Shown here: one piece after another, positions 9,456-18,727 of the stretch
Position numbering within the stretch: position 1 is the first letter of the stretch
Layout of the letters: every line of letters begins with the position of its first letter
Origin: Planctomycetaceae bacterium
GTDB lineage: Bacteria; Planctomycetota; Planctomycetia; Pirellulales; Pirellulaceae
Assembly (NCBI GenBank): GCA_002709225.1
Contig: PAQH01000038.1
Span: forward strand, 1-40,563
DNA length: 40,563 nt
Direction: 5' to 3'
The notes under the pieces: generated by a model
Database searches by the model: none
What the model saw: the letters and a program-made list of their open reading frames with translations, nothing else
Told to the model about the DNA's origin: nothing
Made by a program: the position numbers and the translations under genes

Positions 9456-10961
9456 TCAGAGCAGCGTTTCGCCTGTTCGTCGAATGGCGGACACGAGCCC
9501 CTCGAGATGCGCGGCCTGCGTGAGTGGATTGATAATGGTCAGCCGCAACGCCTGCCGGTCGGCGATCTTTGCCTGCACGATGTAGAACTCGCCGGAACGA
9601 ATCAGCTCGCGGCGAAGCGCGAGTAGAAACCGACCAACCTCCTCCTCTGGAGCGCGTCGCAATGCGGGAGGCACGTAGCGGAAGGCTAGAATGTTGCACT
9701 GCGGTTCGTGGAGGGGCTCGAAATCGGACTCCGACTGCAACCGCTCATAGAGTCGCCAGGTCATGTCGAAGGTAACGTCGACCATGTCTTCAAAGAGTTG
9801 CTCGCCAAACAGCGACCACGTGCCCCACAGACCGTACGTGGCTGCCCGCTTGGTGCACTCAACGGTCGCCGTACCACTGTCGAAATCGGCCAGCTCGGGA
9901 ACCGACGGATCGAACAAGTAACCGGCTTCCTGCCGGAAAGTCGCCTGACGATGCTCAGCATCGCGGTAAAAGACGAAGGCGCACAGGGCCGGAACGAAGA
10001 GCATCTTATGCGCGTCCCAGACCAGTGAGTCAACCTGATCGATGCCACGGAGTCGATGTCGATGTTGTCGGCTGAGCAAAACCGCTCCGCCGTGCGCCGC
10101 GTCGACGTGCAACCACACATCGTGTTTCTGGCAGACCTCGGCAATCTGATCTAGCGGATCGAACGCGCCGATCGGCGTTGCGCAGGCGGCTGCGGAAACG
10201 GCGACGATCGGGACACCTCGAGCACGCAGATCGGTGATCGCCTCATCCAGTCTCTGCGGGTCCATCCGACGGCGTTCGTCGAGCCCCACTCGCACCACCT
10301 GCTCGGTCCCGATGCCAAGGACCCCTGCCGCTCTGGCCACGCAGTAGTGTGAGTCCTGCTGAACCAGAATGACCGGTGGCGGCGTGCGTCCTGACAACCC
10401 GCGTTCCCAGGCATCTCCCAGCGACACGTTGCGGGCCGTCAGTAGCGCCGTCAAATTTCCCAGCGAGCCGCCGTGCGTCACCAGCCCTGCAAACGCTCCC
10501 TCAGCCCAGCCGAGCCGCGCGCCGAGCCGGGCAATCATCGCCCGCTCCACTGACGTCGCCCACGGCCCCATTTCGTAAATGGCCATGACCTGGTTGGTGA
10601 TCGCTCCCAACGCGTCGAAGAGCCCCGCTAGCGGAACGGGCGCAGGAACCTGGTGGCCAATGTAGCGTGGGTCGTGCAGGTTGTGGCCGCGGGCGAGCAT
10701 CTCTCCCGCCAGCTTCTCGAACCGCTCGACAAGTGCCTCCGGCGACGGCGGATCCTGGGGCGCTGCGGCGAGTATCTGCGAAGCCCGAGCAATATTTTCC
10801 GCGGGCTCATTCCAGTTGAGCACCCGCGTGCCAGACGCCTCAATCTCCGCCAGGTGGCTGCTCAGCAAATCGATCAGGCGATGGCCGAGGGCTCGCAGGT
10901 TGGTCGGTGAAAACGCCTGGGCAATACGCTCAGACGGCAACGTGGTTTCGGGTGTGGACAT
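9456..10961 (-). CDS. PLP-dependent decarboxylase, group II (amino acid decarboxylase)
   Basis: This 501-residue protein matches the aromatic-L-amino-acid/glutamate/diaminobutyrate decarboxylase family over its whole length, the usual size. Visible motifs are THGGSLGNLTAL (about 162-173), the substrate/cofactor-stacking His in QQDSHY (His205), the PLP-ring Asp in HVDAAHGG (Asp287) and the Schiff-base lysine in VWDAHKML (Lys319). It should decarboxylate an amino acid to an amine in the cytoplasm; the substrate cannot be told from sequence. No signal peptide. The start is ATG 10959-10961. The gene stands alone between two decayed genes, so context does not help. It appears intact, with all key residues present. 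Confidence 0.92.
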   Translation of the reverse strand: MSTPETTLPSERIAQAFSPTNLRALGHRLIDLLSSHLAEIEASGTRVLNWNEPAENIARASQILAAAPQDPPSPEALVERFEKLAGEMLARGHNLHDPRYIGHQVPAPVPLAGLFDALGAITNQVMAIYEMGPWATSVERAMIARLGARLGWAEGAFAGLVTHGGSLGNLTALLTARNVSLGDAWERGLSGRTPPPVILVQQDSHYCVARAAGVLGIGTEQVVRVGLDERRRMDPQRLDEAITDLRARGVPIVAVSAAACATPIGAFDPLDQIAEVCQKHDVWLHVDAAHGGAVLLSRQHRHRLRGIDQVDSLVWDAHKMLFVPALCAFVFYRDAEHRQATFRQEAGYLFDPSVPELADFDSGTATVECTKRAATYGLWGTWSLFGEQLFEDMVDVTFDMTWRLYERLQSESDFEPLHEPQCNILAFRYVPPALRRAPEEEVGRFLLALRRELIRSGEFYIVQAKIADRQALRLTIINPLTQAAHLEGLVSAIRRTGETLL

Positions 10962-11575
10962 CGTTACGCAAGCAGACTACCGAGTGGAAAACCGCGGCAC
11001 ATTACCGTGTCGAACATCACCGCGATCGGGCGGACAATTCGGGCGGACAATTCGGGCGGACAAACTGCCATCATACTACTTCCCGGTTAGGCTGCCGATG
11101 CGCAGCCGCCGCCGCGCGACGAAACGCTCTGGAAAATGGTCGGCAGCCGCCATTACGCTGCGCAAAGCGACCCTGACAAAGCACTACGCATTCTTGAGTT
11201 GCGCCAGCGCGCTGTTCGGTTGCCAGGATCTGGCAGCGAACGCAATACAATGTACCGGTCGTGTATCCGCCAATCGTAACGGTGCGCCCTCGCAGTTCGA
11301 CCGCCGCTGCCGACCCGCCTGATCAGTGCCCCGCCAGGCAGCTTCGTGCCAGCGGCGAGCGACGCGATCGTATGGTTGAAGAATTGCACGGTCTATACCT
11401 GGAAGCGTGTTGGATCGTACTCCACCGAAACGCCTGTTCCTTACCAGCGCGGCTGCGCCGCTCACCATTGCAGGCCATAACCAGTTGGCCCGCTTCCGAA
11501 CAACCGACTTGATGCCCAAGTAGATGTTCGGTTCGTGAAGATCCGTAGCCAGGATAGCCAAAAGACGTTCTTTTT
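10962..11575. other. Intergenic stretch with a short tandem repeat
   Basis: These 614 bases lie upstream of the decarboxylase gene. Several frames are open, but none shows family motifs. The 13-base tandem repeat at 11026-11064 is listed separately. The decarboxylase promoter should lie in the part nearest 10961. Confidence 0.5.
11026..11064. repeat. Three tandem copies of a 13-bp unit
   Basis: The unit TCGGGCGGACAAT occurs at 11026-11038 and 11039-11051 exactly and at 11052-11064 with the last base changed to A. It begins 65 bases upstream of the decarboxylase start, so it could be a row of protein binding sites or simple replication slippage. Confidence 0.85.
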
Positions 11576-13026
11576 TTACTCGCGGTTGGTGCAGAAGAGC
11601 TCGGACCATTCCAGAGCCCGCTCCCGGGCCAGGTCACTGAGATGCTCCGCGTCGCGGAGCTGTGCCCGCAGATTCTCGAGCGACTCGAGCTGCCGTCGGT
11701 ACCTTCTCAATGCGTTGCGTGCCTGGGCCTGGGTCAGCAACTCCGGTGTCCACAGCCGGGCATCCCAGATCTTCACCGTGCCGTCGTCGCTCGCCGAGAC
11801 CTGGCGCTGCCCATCCGGGCTGAAGGCCACCTCCATGTTTAGCGCACCTGTGTGGTTGGGTAGCGTAAACAGCTCCCGCCACCGGTCGCCTTCGCTGTAA
11901 TGCTGCTGATAGAAAGCCGTCCCACTGCTTGATTCTGGGTCCATTGGGTTTCATGACGCAAGCGGAACTGCTGTTCGCTGCCACCTTCGTAGCCAAACGG
12001 CGCCGAGGCCACGAAGATCGCTGTCACCGGACTCTGGTCGCTCATCCCCATCACGGCCCAACTGTTATTGGCCTCAGTTTTCCCATCGACCGCCTGGTCG
12101 ATCCCAAACGCAGGCCACCCCCCCTGTGCCGGCTGGGAACGCTGCGCTTGCGCCCGTTGGAACTTGACCACCTGCGATTGTTCCGGGTCTTGTTGCGAGA
12201 CAACAGTCAATTCGAATTCGCTCAGATGGAAATTCGAGTTCTTTCCACGTCCTGGGCCGCCACCCGGCAGGGAAGGGTCGTTCCGAGCCTCCAACCGCAC
12301 GGCGGTCATTCCCAGCTTGTCCGTCCGCGCACAAATGTCGTAGACATCCTGATGCGGATCCACGCCACCAACAAGTAGCGAATGGTCGTCCAGATGGGTA
12401 AAAGTCGAACCACCGCTGGACTCCATCGAGGTTGGCTCTAAAACACTCCAGCTATGCGCACCAGCGGCAAGGGTCCCCGCCCATCGTTCCAGGTTCACAG
12501 CGTGGTCAACCTGGCTGGAGACATCCCACGCCATAACAACCCCGCTGCTATCCGCCGCCGCCAGCCGTGTTCCGTGGGGACTGCAGGCGAGGGTCACGAC
12601 CTCGTTCTTGTGGCCGGCCAGCGTGAGTATCTCCTCACCGGTAGCCGCATCCCAGAGCTTGACTGTCTTGTCCCAACTCGCCGACGCCAGCCGCTGTGCG
12701 GACACGTTACCCGCTGCCTCAGAGTCTGGAGATGCGAGCTCGTTCACGGCCAGACTTCCGTCGACGGCTGCCAGAGGATTCGTCGAGGAACTGTCAGGGA
12801 CGACGGGGGGCACTGCGACGACAGTCACATCGCCAGGACCAGGCTGGGGACCAGGGCCCTGTTCCTGGGGCAACACCTACCGCACTTCTTTCCAGGGCCC
12901 CGCTTCAGCGCGGCCGACCAAGTCACCCTGCTTGATCTTCTCTGACCTGATACCACTCTTGATTTGCTTCGATGTAAAAGGGCCGCGCACGCGCTCGCCG
13001 CGTTTGATGGCGTACTGCTGACCCAT
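11576..13026 (-). pseudogene. Broken mosaic gene: GYF_2 domain, WD40 blades, DUF1553-type domain
   Basis: Read on the minus strand, ATG 13024-13026 opens a 49-codon frame resembling a GYF_2 domain (MGQQYAIKRGERVRGPFTSKQI, AEAGPWKEVR). TAG at 12877-12879 follows, then the same frame continues through a Pro/Gly linker into WD40 repeats (SASWDKTVKLWDAATGEEI). Next comes a segment of the type found inside planctomycete DUF1553 proteins (WSVLEPTSMESSGGSTFTHLDD, RLEARNDPSLPGGGPGR, NFHLSEFELTV). Near 11940 the frame shifts and a last WD40 blade (AFSPDGQRQVSASDDGTVKIWD) leads to a tail like those of WD40 Ser/Thr kinases (RERALEWSELFCTNRE). No kinase domain is present. Two lesions make a functional product unlikely. 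Confidence 0.72.
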
Positions 13027-13715
13027 CTACCTACCCTTGATGAAAATAATTCGGCGTATCACATCAATATCGTTGGACTGCCTTGGGTGGGCAAGTCTTT
13101 AGGGCAGAATACTGATGTTCCAGGCCGTTATTACAGATATTGGTGACAGCTGTTGTTGGCTGGCGACATCCATCAGTATCATTAGCTGAGGACAGGGAGC
13201 CTAAGCCACTAATTGCAGATTCAGCGGTGACTCAAGCAGCAAGTGCAGTATGGCGAAGAAGCGGCGATTGGACATCAACTGCCCCGGCAGGAACAGCACC
13301 ACGCCAAGGATTCAGCTCAACTCACGTGGGCAATCCGAGAGCACTTGAACCGCCCCACCAGAGGAAACCCGCAACGCAACTGGCCAAGAGGTGAGACCCT
13401 ACCTGGGAAGGACGGCTAACAGAGAGGCCCCGTCGCTGCGGCGTTTTGTATCGCCTACCGCGTGGTGTGCGACCGCCGCATCCAACGACCGACGCAAACC
13501 ATCTCCAGATGAACGATAATGCCGTATGCCTGAAGACGGCGCAGGCTCATCAGACTAGCAACGTGGAGCACACACCCGCTGAGATAGCAAATCACCTCGG
13601 CCAGCCGGCCGCTGCCTTGCAGTACAATCTGTTCGCCAAGAAAGCAATTGAAGCCGACCCGACAACGCCTTGATTGGAGTCTCCACGGTCAACGGTGGCA
13701 GCATCGATGGGATAG
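13027..13715. other. Stretch without clear gene, possible small remnants
   Basis: A plus-strand frame ending at 13673 has a protein-like end (NHLGQPAAALQYNLFAKKAIEADPTTP) that recalls the end of a TPR unit, but it lacks a convincing start. Another short frame begins MAKKRRLDINCPGRN at 13249. Neither can be supported as a gene. The promoter of the DUF1553 gene at 13716 should lie in the last part. Confidence 0.4.
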
Positions 13716-16700
13716 ATGAGAAAGCAACAAGTGACTCGACAACCGAAAACACGTTTCCATGTTTTGGCATGCTGGTGTGTGTTGGCCGCAGGCAACCTGC
13801 CCGCCAAGGACGCGAAAGTGGAGTTCGTCAGAGATATCGAACCGATTCTGAAACAACACTGCGTTGGCTGTCACGGGCCGGACGAGCAGGAAAGCCGATT
13901 TCGTCTCGACCGCCTGGCCATTATGCTTTCCGGCGGGAATTCCGGTGAACCGGCGATTGTGCCAGGCGATCCCAAGTCCAGCTACCTGGTCACATTGATC
14001 CGACACCAAGAGCCCGGAAAAGAAATGCCTCCGGACGCGACGCTTTCTGAAGATCAGATTGGGCTCATCGAAAAGTGGATCGCGGCGGGCGCGCAGACTC
14101 CGCGAAGTTACGGCCCGGCAAAGGCGGCAGCGGACCTTTCGCATTGGTCCTTCCAGCCGGTTGCGCGGATTGGCGCGATGGGTCCTGATGAGTTCATTCG
14201 TCGCAAACTCGAAGACCACGGGCTGCAACCATCTCCCGCTGCCGACCGCCGCGTATTGATACGGCGGCTTTACCTGGTCATGCTCGGTTTGCCCCCTACT
14301 CCGCGTCAGGTTGAACGTTTTCTCAACGACGATCGCAAAGCGGCCTGGAACGATCTGGTTGCCGACGTACTGGCTAGTCCACACTACGGCGAACGCTGGG
14401 CGAGTTACTGGCTGGACCTGGTGCGATTTGGCGAGACGCACGGCTTTGAAACCAATCGAGAACGCGTCAATGCATGGCACTACCGCGACTGGGTCATCCA
14501 GTCGTTGAACAATGACAAACCTTACGACCAGTTTGTGCGGGAACAAATCGCCGGTGACGCGTTGGGTGCCGCTATCGGTACAGGATTTCTGGTTGCCGGC
14601 CCGTATGACCTCGTCAAGGGTCAGGACCCACTATTGCGATTGCAGCAGCGGATGAATGAACTCGACGACATGATCAACACAACCGGTACGGCATTCCTGG
14701 GCCTGACAACGGGTTGTGCACGATGCCACAACCACAAATTTGACCCCATCAGTCAGCGAGACTACTACGCGCTGCAGGCGGTATTCGCCGGGGTGCAGCA
14801 CGGAGACCGGACGCTGCCGTTGTCGGTAGAAACGAAGACGCAGATCGCGACGACTGACGAAGAAATCGCAAACCGGATGTTGCTCCTCCGCAAGTTCATC
14901 CCGAAAGAAACAGCAGCATCGCTCGTTCTTGATGAGTCCGCCGCCGAGCATTCCTATACACCCCAGGGTAGGTCGACAAAACATGGCCAAACACCGAACG
15001 ATTTCGGCGGTGCCAGGTACACCTGGTGGAAAAATGCACCAGGCGAGACGATTGTCTCCTACCAACCGCATGCCAGAGGAACCTATCGCGTCTGGTTGAG
15101 TTGGGGCAGCGGCCATGAGACGCATAGCGCGAACGTGCGTTATGCGATCAGGAGACGTGCGGCCACAGAGTCCATCGCTGTTGTCAATCAGCAGTTGTCG
15201 GCTCAACGTACGGGAAATGTCGACGGTGTGAGCCGCTGGAGCGGTTTCTACAACGCGGGTGTGCACGCATTCACGCCGCATGATGCGATCGTACTGATTG
15301 GAGGCGACAGTGGCACGGCCGTCACCGCGGATGCGATTGTTCTACAACCGGTGGATCCAGCTCGCGACATCAGCCAGTCGGCCCGTGATACTCTCCCACT
15401 GGTGGAACCAACGCAGCGGCCTCCCGTGAGCGCAAAACGCAACGTGGAAACTTTTCCGCCGCGTCTGGCAAGGTTCGTCCGATTCACCATTGAAAAAACT
15501 TCGGCTTCAGAAGCCTGTATCGACGAATTGGAGGTCTATTCGCGTGAGCGTAATGTCGCACTGGACAGCACCGGCGCAAAGGCAACCTCCTCCGGAGACT
15601 TTGTGCATCCCAAACACAAACTGCGGCACATCAACGACGGACACCACGGCAATGGCCACAGCTGGATCGTTGCTTCCAAGGATGGTGGTTGGGTGCAGAT
15701 CGAATTTCCCGAACCGGTCGTCATTGACCGAATTACCTGGGGGCGTGACCGCACCGAAGAGTACCACGACCGCGTGGCAGTCGGTTACCGCATCGAAGCG
15801 GCGAATGAAGTCGGCCAATGGGAACTGCTGACCTCGTCCTCCGATCGCCAAGCGGGGGTTGGCTCTGCCTCGGTAACCTACCAGTTCAGAGGATTTCCTC
15901 AGCCAGAAGCAGCGCAGGGACGCCAATGGCTCAACGAACTCGAGGGATTGCGGAAACAGAAGGCCCACCTTGAGATGTCGAGCGTCGTCTACGCTGGGAC
16001 TTTTGCGCAGCCCGGCCCTACGCACCGTCTTTACCGAGGTGAACCGGACGCCAAACGCGAACAAGTCGCGCCAGATGCCATCGCGGCATTCGCATCCCTG
16101 AAACTGCCGGTCGACGCGCCGGAACAAACACGACGCAAGGCGCTCGCGAACTGGATTTCCAGCCAAGAGAATCCGCTAACGGCTCGGGTGATCGTCAATC
16201 GCATCTGGCAGTTTCATTTTGGCAGCGGCATCGTCAACACGCCCAGCGATTTCGGCCGTAACGGTGCGCCCCCCAGTCATCCGCATCTACTCGATTATCT
16301 GGCGACGGAACTCATGGACAATGGCTGGTCACTGAAGCACATCCATCGGTTGATCCTGAGCTCGAAGACCTGGCAGCAGAGCAGTCGGCCCGATCACGAT
16401 GCGTTACAAATCGATGCGGATTCACGATTGTTGTGGCGTTTCCCCCCACGTCGACTCGACGCAGAACCGATTCGTGATTCAATCCTCGCGGTCACAGGAG
16501 CCCTTGATCTCGAGGGCAGCGGCGGTCCGGGCTTCAATCCCTTTGACGTCGAACTGGAAAACGTACGACACTACCACGCCAAGACGTCTTATGGTCCGGA
16601 AGATTGGCGGCGCATGATTTACATGACCAAAGTGAGGCAGGAACGCGAGCAGGTCTTCGGAGCGTTTGACTGCCCGGACTCGAGCATGGTCGTGCCCAAA

Positions 16701-16964
16701 CGCAGCAGGTCCACCACCCCGCTACAAGCTTTGAATCTGCTCAACAGCAGCTTCGTGCAACAACAGGCCGATCTGTTCGCCACCCGGCTGGAAAAAGAAA
16801 ACAGGAACGTCACCAAATGGATCAACCGCGCCTGGCGACTGTGCTTTCAACGAAAGCCAACCATGTCCGAACTGACCGAGAGCCGCATCTTTATCGAACA
16901 GGAAGGACTCCGGCAATTTACCCGTGCATTACTGAACACCAACGAGTTTATCTTCATCCCCTGA
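13716..16964 (+). CDS. Planctomycete cytochrome c/DUF1549/DUF1553 protein with discoidin insert
   Basis: This 1082-residue exported protein has a signal-like N-terminus, a planctomycete cytochrome c motif CVGCH at residues 49-53, and a DUF1549 domain at about 145-340 (GERWASYWLDLVRFGETHG). A second heme-like motif, CARCHNHKFDP, follows at about 335. Between DUF1549 and DUF1553 lie a golvesin-like beta-domain (about 400-560, YTWWKNAPGETIVSYQPHARGTYRVWLSWG) and a discoidin-like domain (about 590-735, GGWVQIEFPEPVVIDRITWG). DUF1553 fills about 780-1060 (NRIWQFHFGSGIVNTPSDFG, RRLDAEPIRDSILAVTG). The family is thought to act with DUF1501 partners in breakdown of complex polysaccharides. It forms an operon with the DUF1501 gene 108 bases downstream. 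Confidence 0.93.
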   Translation: MRKQQVTRQPKTRFHVLACWCVLAAGNLPAKDAKVEFVRDIEPILKQHCVGCHGPDEQESRFRLDRLAIMLSGGNSGEPAIVPGDPKSSYLVTLIRHQEPGKEMPPDATLSEDQIGLIEKWIAAGAQTPRSYGPAKAAADLSHWSFQPVARIGAMGPDEFIRRKLEDHGLQPSPAADRRVLIRRLYLVMLGLPPTPRQVERFLNDDRKAAWNDLVADVLASPHYGERWASYWLDLVRFGETHGFETNRERVNAWHYRDWVIQSLNNDKPYDQFVREQIAGDALGAAIGTGFLVAGPYDLVKGQDPLLRLQQRMNELDDMINTTGTAFLGLTTGCARCHNHKFDPISQRDYYALQAVFAGVQHGDRTLPLSVETKTQIATTDEEIANRMLLLRKFIPKETAASLVLDESAAEHSYTPQGRSTKHGQTPNDFGGARYTWWKNAPGETIVSYQPHARGTYRVWLSWGSGHETHSANVRYAIRRRAATESIAVVNQQLSAQRTGNVDGVSRWSGFYNAGVHAFTPHDAIVLIGGDSGTAVTADAIVLQPVDPARDISQSARDTLPLVEPTQRPPVSAKRNVETFPPRLARFVRFTIEKTSASEACIDELEVYSRERNVALDSTGAKATSSGDFVHPKHKLRHINDGHHGNGHSWIVASKDGGWVQIEFPEPVVIDRITWGRDRTEEYHDRVAVGYRIEAANEVGQWELLTSSSDRQAGVGSASVTYQFRGFPQPEAAQGRQWLNELEGLRKQKAHLEMSSVVYAGTFAQPGPTHRLYRGEPDAKREQVAPDAIAAFASLKLPVDAPEQTRRKALANWISSQENPLTARVIVNRIWQFHFGSGIVNTPSDFGRNGAPPSHPHLLDYLATELMDNGWSLKHIHRLILSSKTWQQSSRPDHDALQIDADSRLLWRFPPRRLDAEPIRDSILAVTGALDLEGSGGPGFNPFDVELENVRHYHAKTSYGPEDWRRMIYMTKVRQEREQVFGAFDCPDSSMVVPKRSRSTTPLQALNLLNSSFVQQQADLFATRLEKENRNVTKWINRAWRLCFQRKPTMSELTESRIFIEQEGLRQFTRALLNTNEFIFIP

Positions 16965-17072
16965 AACAGCGCGGACCAGGAGCGTCTTCCCGCACCCCGC
17001 CAGCATAGATGCGTTGGCCGCAACCCAGTCGAACACCTACGAGCAGCAGAAACTCGATCCACAATCAGCCTC

Positions 17073-18536
17073 ATGAATTCACTCCTCAACAGACGGCACT
17101 TTCTGTCACATACAACCACGGGGCTCAGCGGTATCGCACTTGCGAGTCTGTTACAAGAACAGCGCCTGCTGGCGGATGAGCCTGCACCCCTCCGCCCGCG
17201 AATTGAGCCCGGCCGGCCGTTTGCCGCGCGTGATTCCCACCACGAACCAGCGGCCCAAAACGTCCTGGTGATTTTCTGTTCCGGAGCATGCAGCCAGATT
17301 GACACTTTCGATTACAAGCCGGAGCTGGTAAAGCGGCACGGCAAACCCATGCCGGGTGCGAAGGACCTGCTGACATTCCAGGGTCAACAGGGCATGCTCA
17401 CAAAAAGCCCCTGGAAATTCACACCGCGCGGCGAATCAGGCAAAATGGTCTCCGCACTGTTTCCACAGCTTGGTGAACTTGCGGACGAAATGTGTTTCAT
17501 CCATTCATTGACCGGGAAAACAAATACGCACGGACCTGGTGAGAATTTCATGTCGACCGGGTACACACTCGACGGATTCCCCAGCATGGGAGCGTGGACG
17601 ACGTGGGCGCTCGGCACAGAAAACGAGACGCTGCCCGCATATGTCGCAATCTCTGACCCGCGCGGTACTCCGCAATCCAGCGTGAACAATTGGGGACCGG
17701 GCTTTCTGCCGGCAGCGTTTCAGGGAACTGAATTCAACACCACCAAACCGCTGAGCAACCTGGATATCCCCGCCGGCATTACCTCCAAAACGGACCAGGC
17801 CACCCGTGGCTTCCTGAATCGACTCAACGCGAGACATCTACGACGATTCCCCGGCGACAGCGAATTGGCGGCGCGCATCTCAAGCTATGAATTAGCGGCC
17901 CGCATGCAGTTGAGCGTCCCAGAAGTTACCGATCTGTCCAGCGAACCGCAGAGCATACTGCGTGAATACGGCGCCGACGACGCCGACAACAAACTAAAGG
18001 CGCAATTCGCACGCAACTGCATTCTAGCGCGGCGCCTGGTCGAGAAAGGGGTCCGCTTCGTACAACTCTTCAATGGCGCATATCAAACTGGTGGTGAAGG
18101 AGTCAGCAACTGGGATGGCCACAAGAAACTTGAAGAGCAGTACAGCAAACATGGGCCAGTCCTCGATCAGCCCTGCGCGACGCTGCTCAAGGACATGAAG
18201 CGGCGTGGCCTGCTGAAACACACGCTGGTTGTCTGGATGACGGAGTTCGGACGCATGCCGACGTTTCAAAAGGGTGCCAGCGGACGAGATCACAATCCGT
18301 CCGGCTTCACGGCTTGGATGATGGGTGCGGGTGTCAAAGCGCCGTTCACGTACGGTGCCACGGACGCATTCGGCTACAAGGCTGTTGAAAACATCGCCAC
18401 CGTCTACGACTTCCATGCCACAATTTTGCACCTCCTCGGCCTCGATCATAAACGGCTGAGCTACTACCACAACGGCTTTGAACGCCGCCTGACGGACGTG
18501 CATGGCCACGTCATTAAAGCGGTACTGGAGTCGTAA
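17073..18536 (+). CDS. DUF1501 protein (sulfatase-like fold, Tat-type signal)
   Basis: This 487-residue protein starts with [21 protein letters not shown], a Tat-type signal (twin Arg then hydrophobic stretch), so it is probably exported folded. The DUF1501 core is recognisable from [21 protein letters not shown] through [22 protein letters not shown] to the C-terminal [32 protein letters not shown] and [17 protein letters not shown]. The fold is related to alkaline phosphatases/sulfatases; Asp and His of GRDH and DFHAT are likely metal ligands. It follows the DUF1553 gene by 108 bases on the same strand, the normal pairing in planctomycetes. The in vivo substrate is unknown. Confidence 0.94.
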   Translation: MNSLLNRRHFLSHTTTGLSGIALASLLQEQRLLADEPAPLRPRIEPGRPFAARDSHHEPAAQNVLVIFCSGACSQIDTFDYKPELVKRHGKPMPGAKDLLTFQGQQGMLTKSPWKFTPRGESGKMVSALFPQLGELADEMCFIHSLTGKTNTHGPGENFMSTGYTLDGFPSMGAWTTWALGTENETLPAYVAISDPRGTPQSSVNNWGPGFLPAAFQGTEFNTTKPLSNLDIPAGITSKTDQATRGFLNRLNARHLRRFPGDSELAARISSYELAARMQLSVPEVTDLSSEPQSILREYGADDADNKLKAQFARNCILARRLVEKGVRFVQLFNGAYQTGGEGVSNWDGHKKLEEQYSKHGPVLDQPCATLLKDMKRRGLLKHTLVVWMTEFGRMPTFQKGASGRDHNPSGFTAWMMGAGVKAPFTYGATDAFGYKAVENIATVYDFHATILHLLGLDHKRLSYYHNGFERRLTDVHGHVIKAVLES

Positions 18537-18727
18537 ACAACGCCTCTTGCCAACGTCTCGATGCGCGTAGCCCAGCGGCATTTGCCTGGGGCATCGCAGT
18601 GGCATAATCTTCCCAGAGACACGCAAGCTGCCGCCATGACTTTGCCCAATCGTAGCCGCACCTATACGTCAATGGGACGCCATGCTGCCCAACCGATCCG
18701 GAAACTTCACTTTTGTCGGGATCACTA

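Noticed and set aside
10681..11322. Plus-strand open frame of 213 codons over the decarboxylase start region
   Set aside because: It is mostly the antisense of the decarboxylase gene plus non-coding sequence, with no recognisable motif.
11184..11609. Minus-strand open frame of 141 codons upstream of the decarboxylase gene
   Set aside because: Composition is Arg-rich and motif-free, typical of chance frames in GC-rich DNA.
11644..11660. Perfect hairpin GCTCCGC-GTC-GCGGAGC
   Set aside because: It lies inside the coding part of the mosaic remnant (DAEHLSD region), so it is probably a by-product of codon choice.
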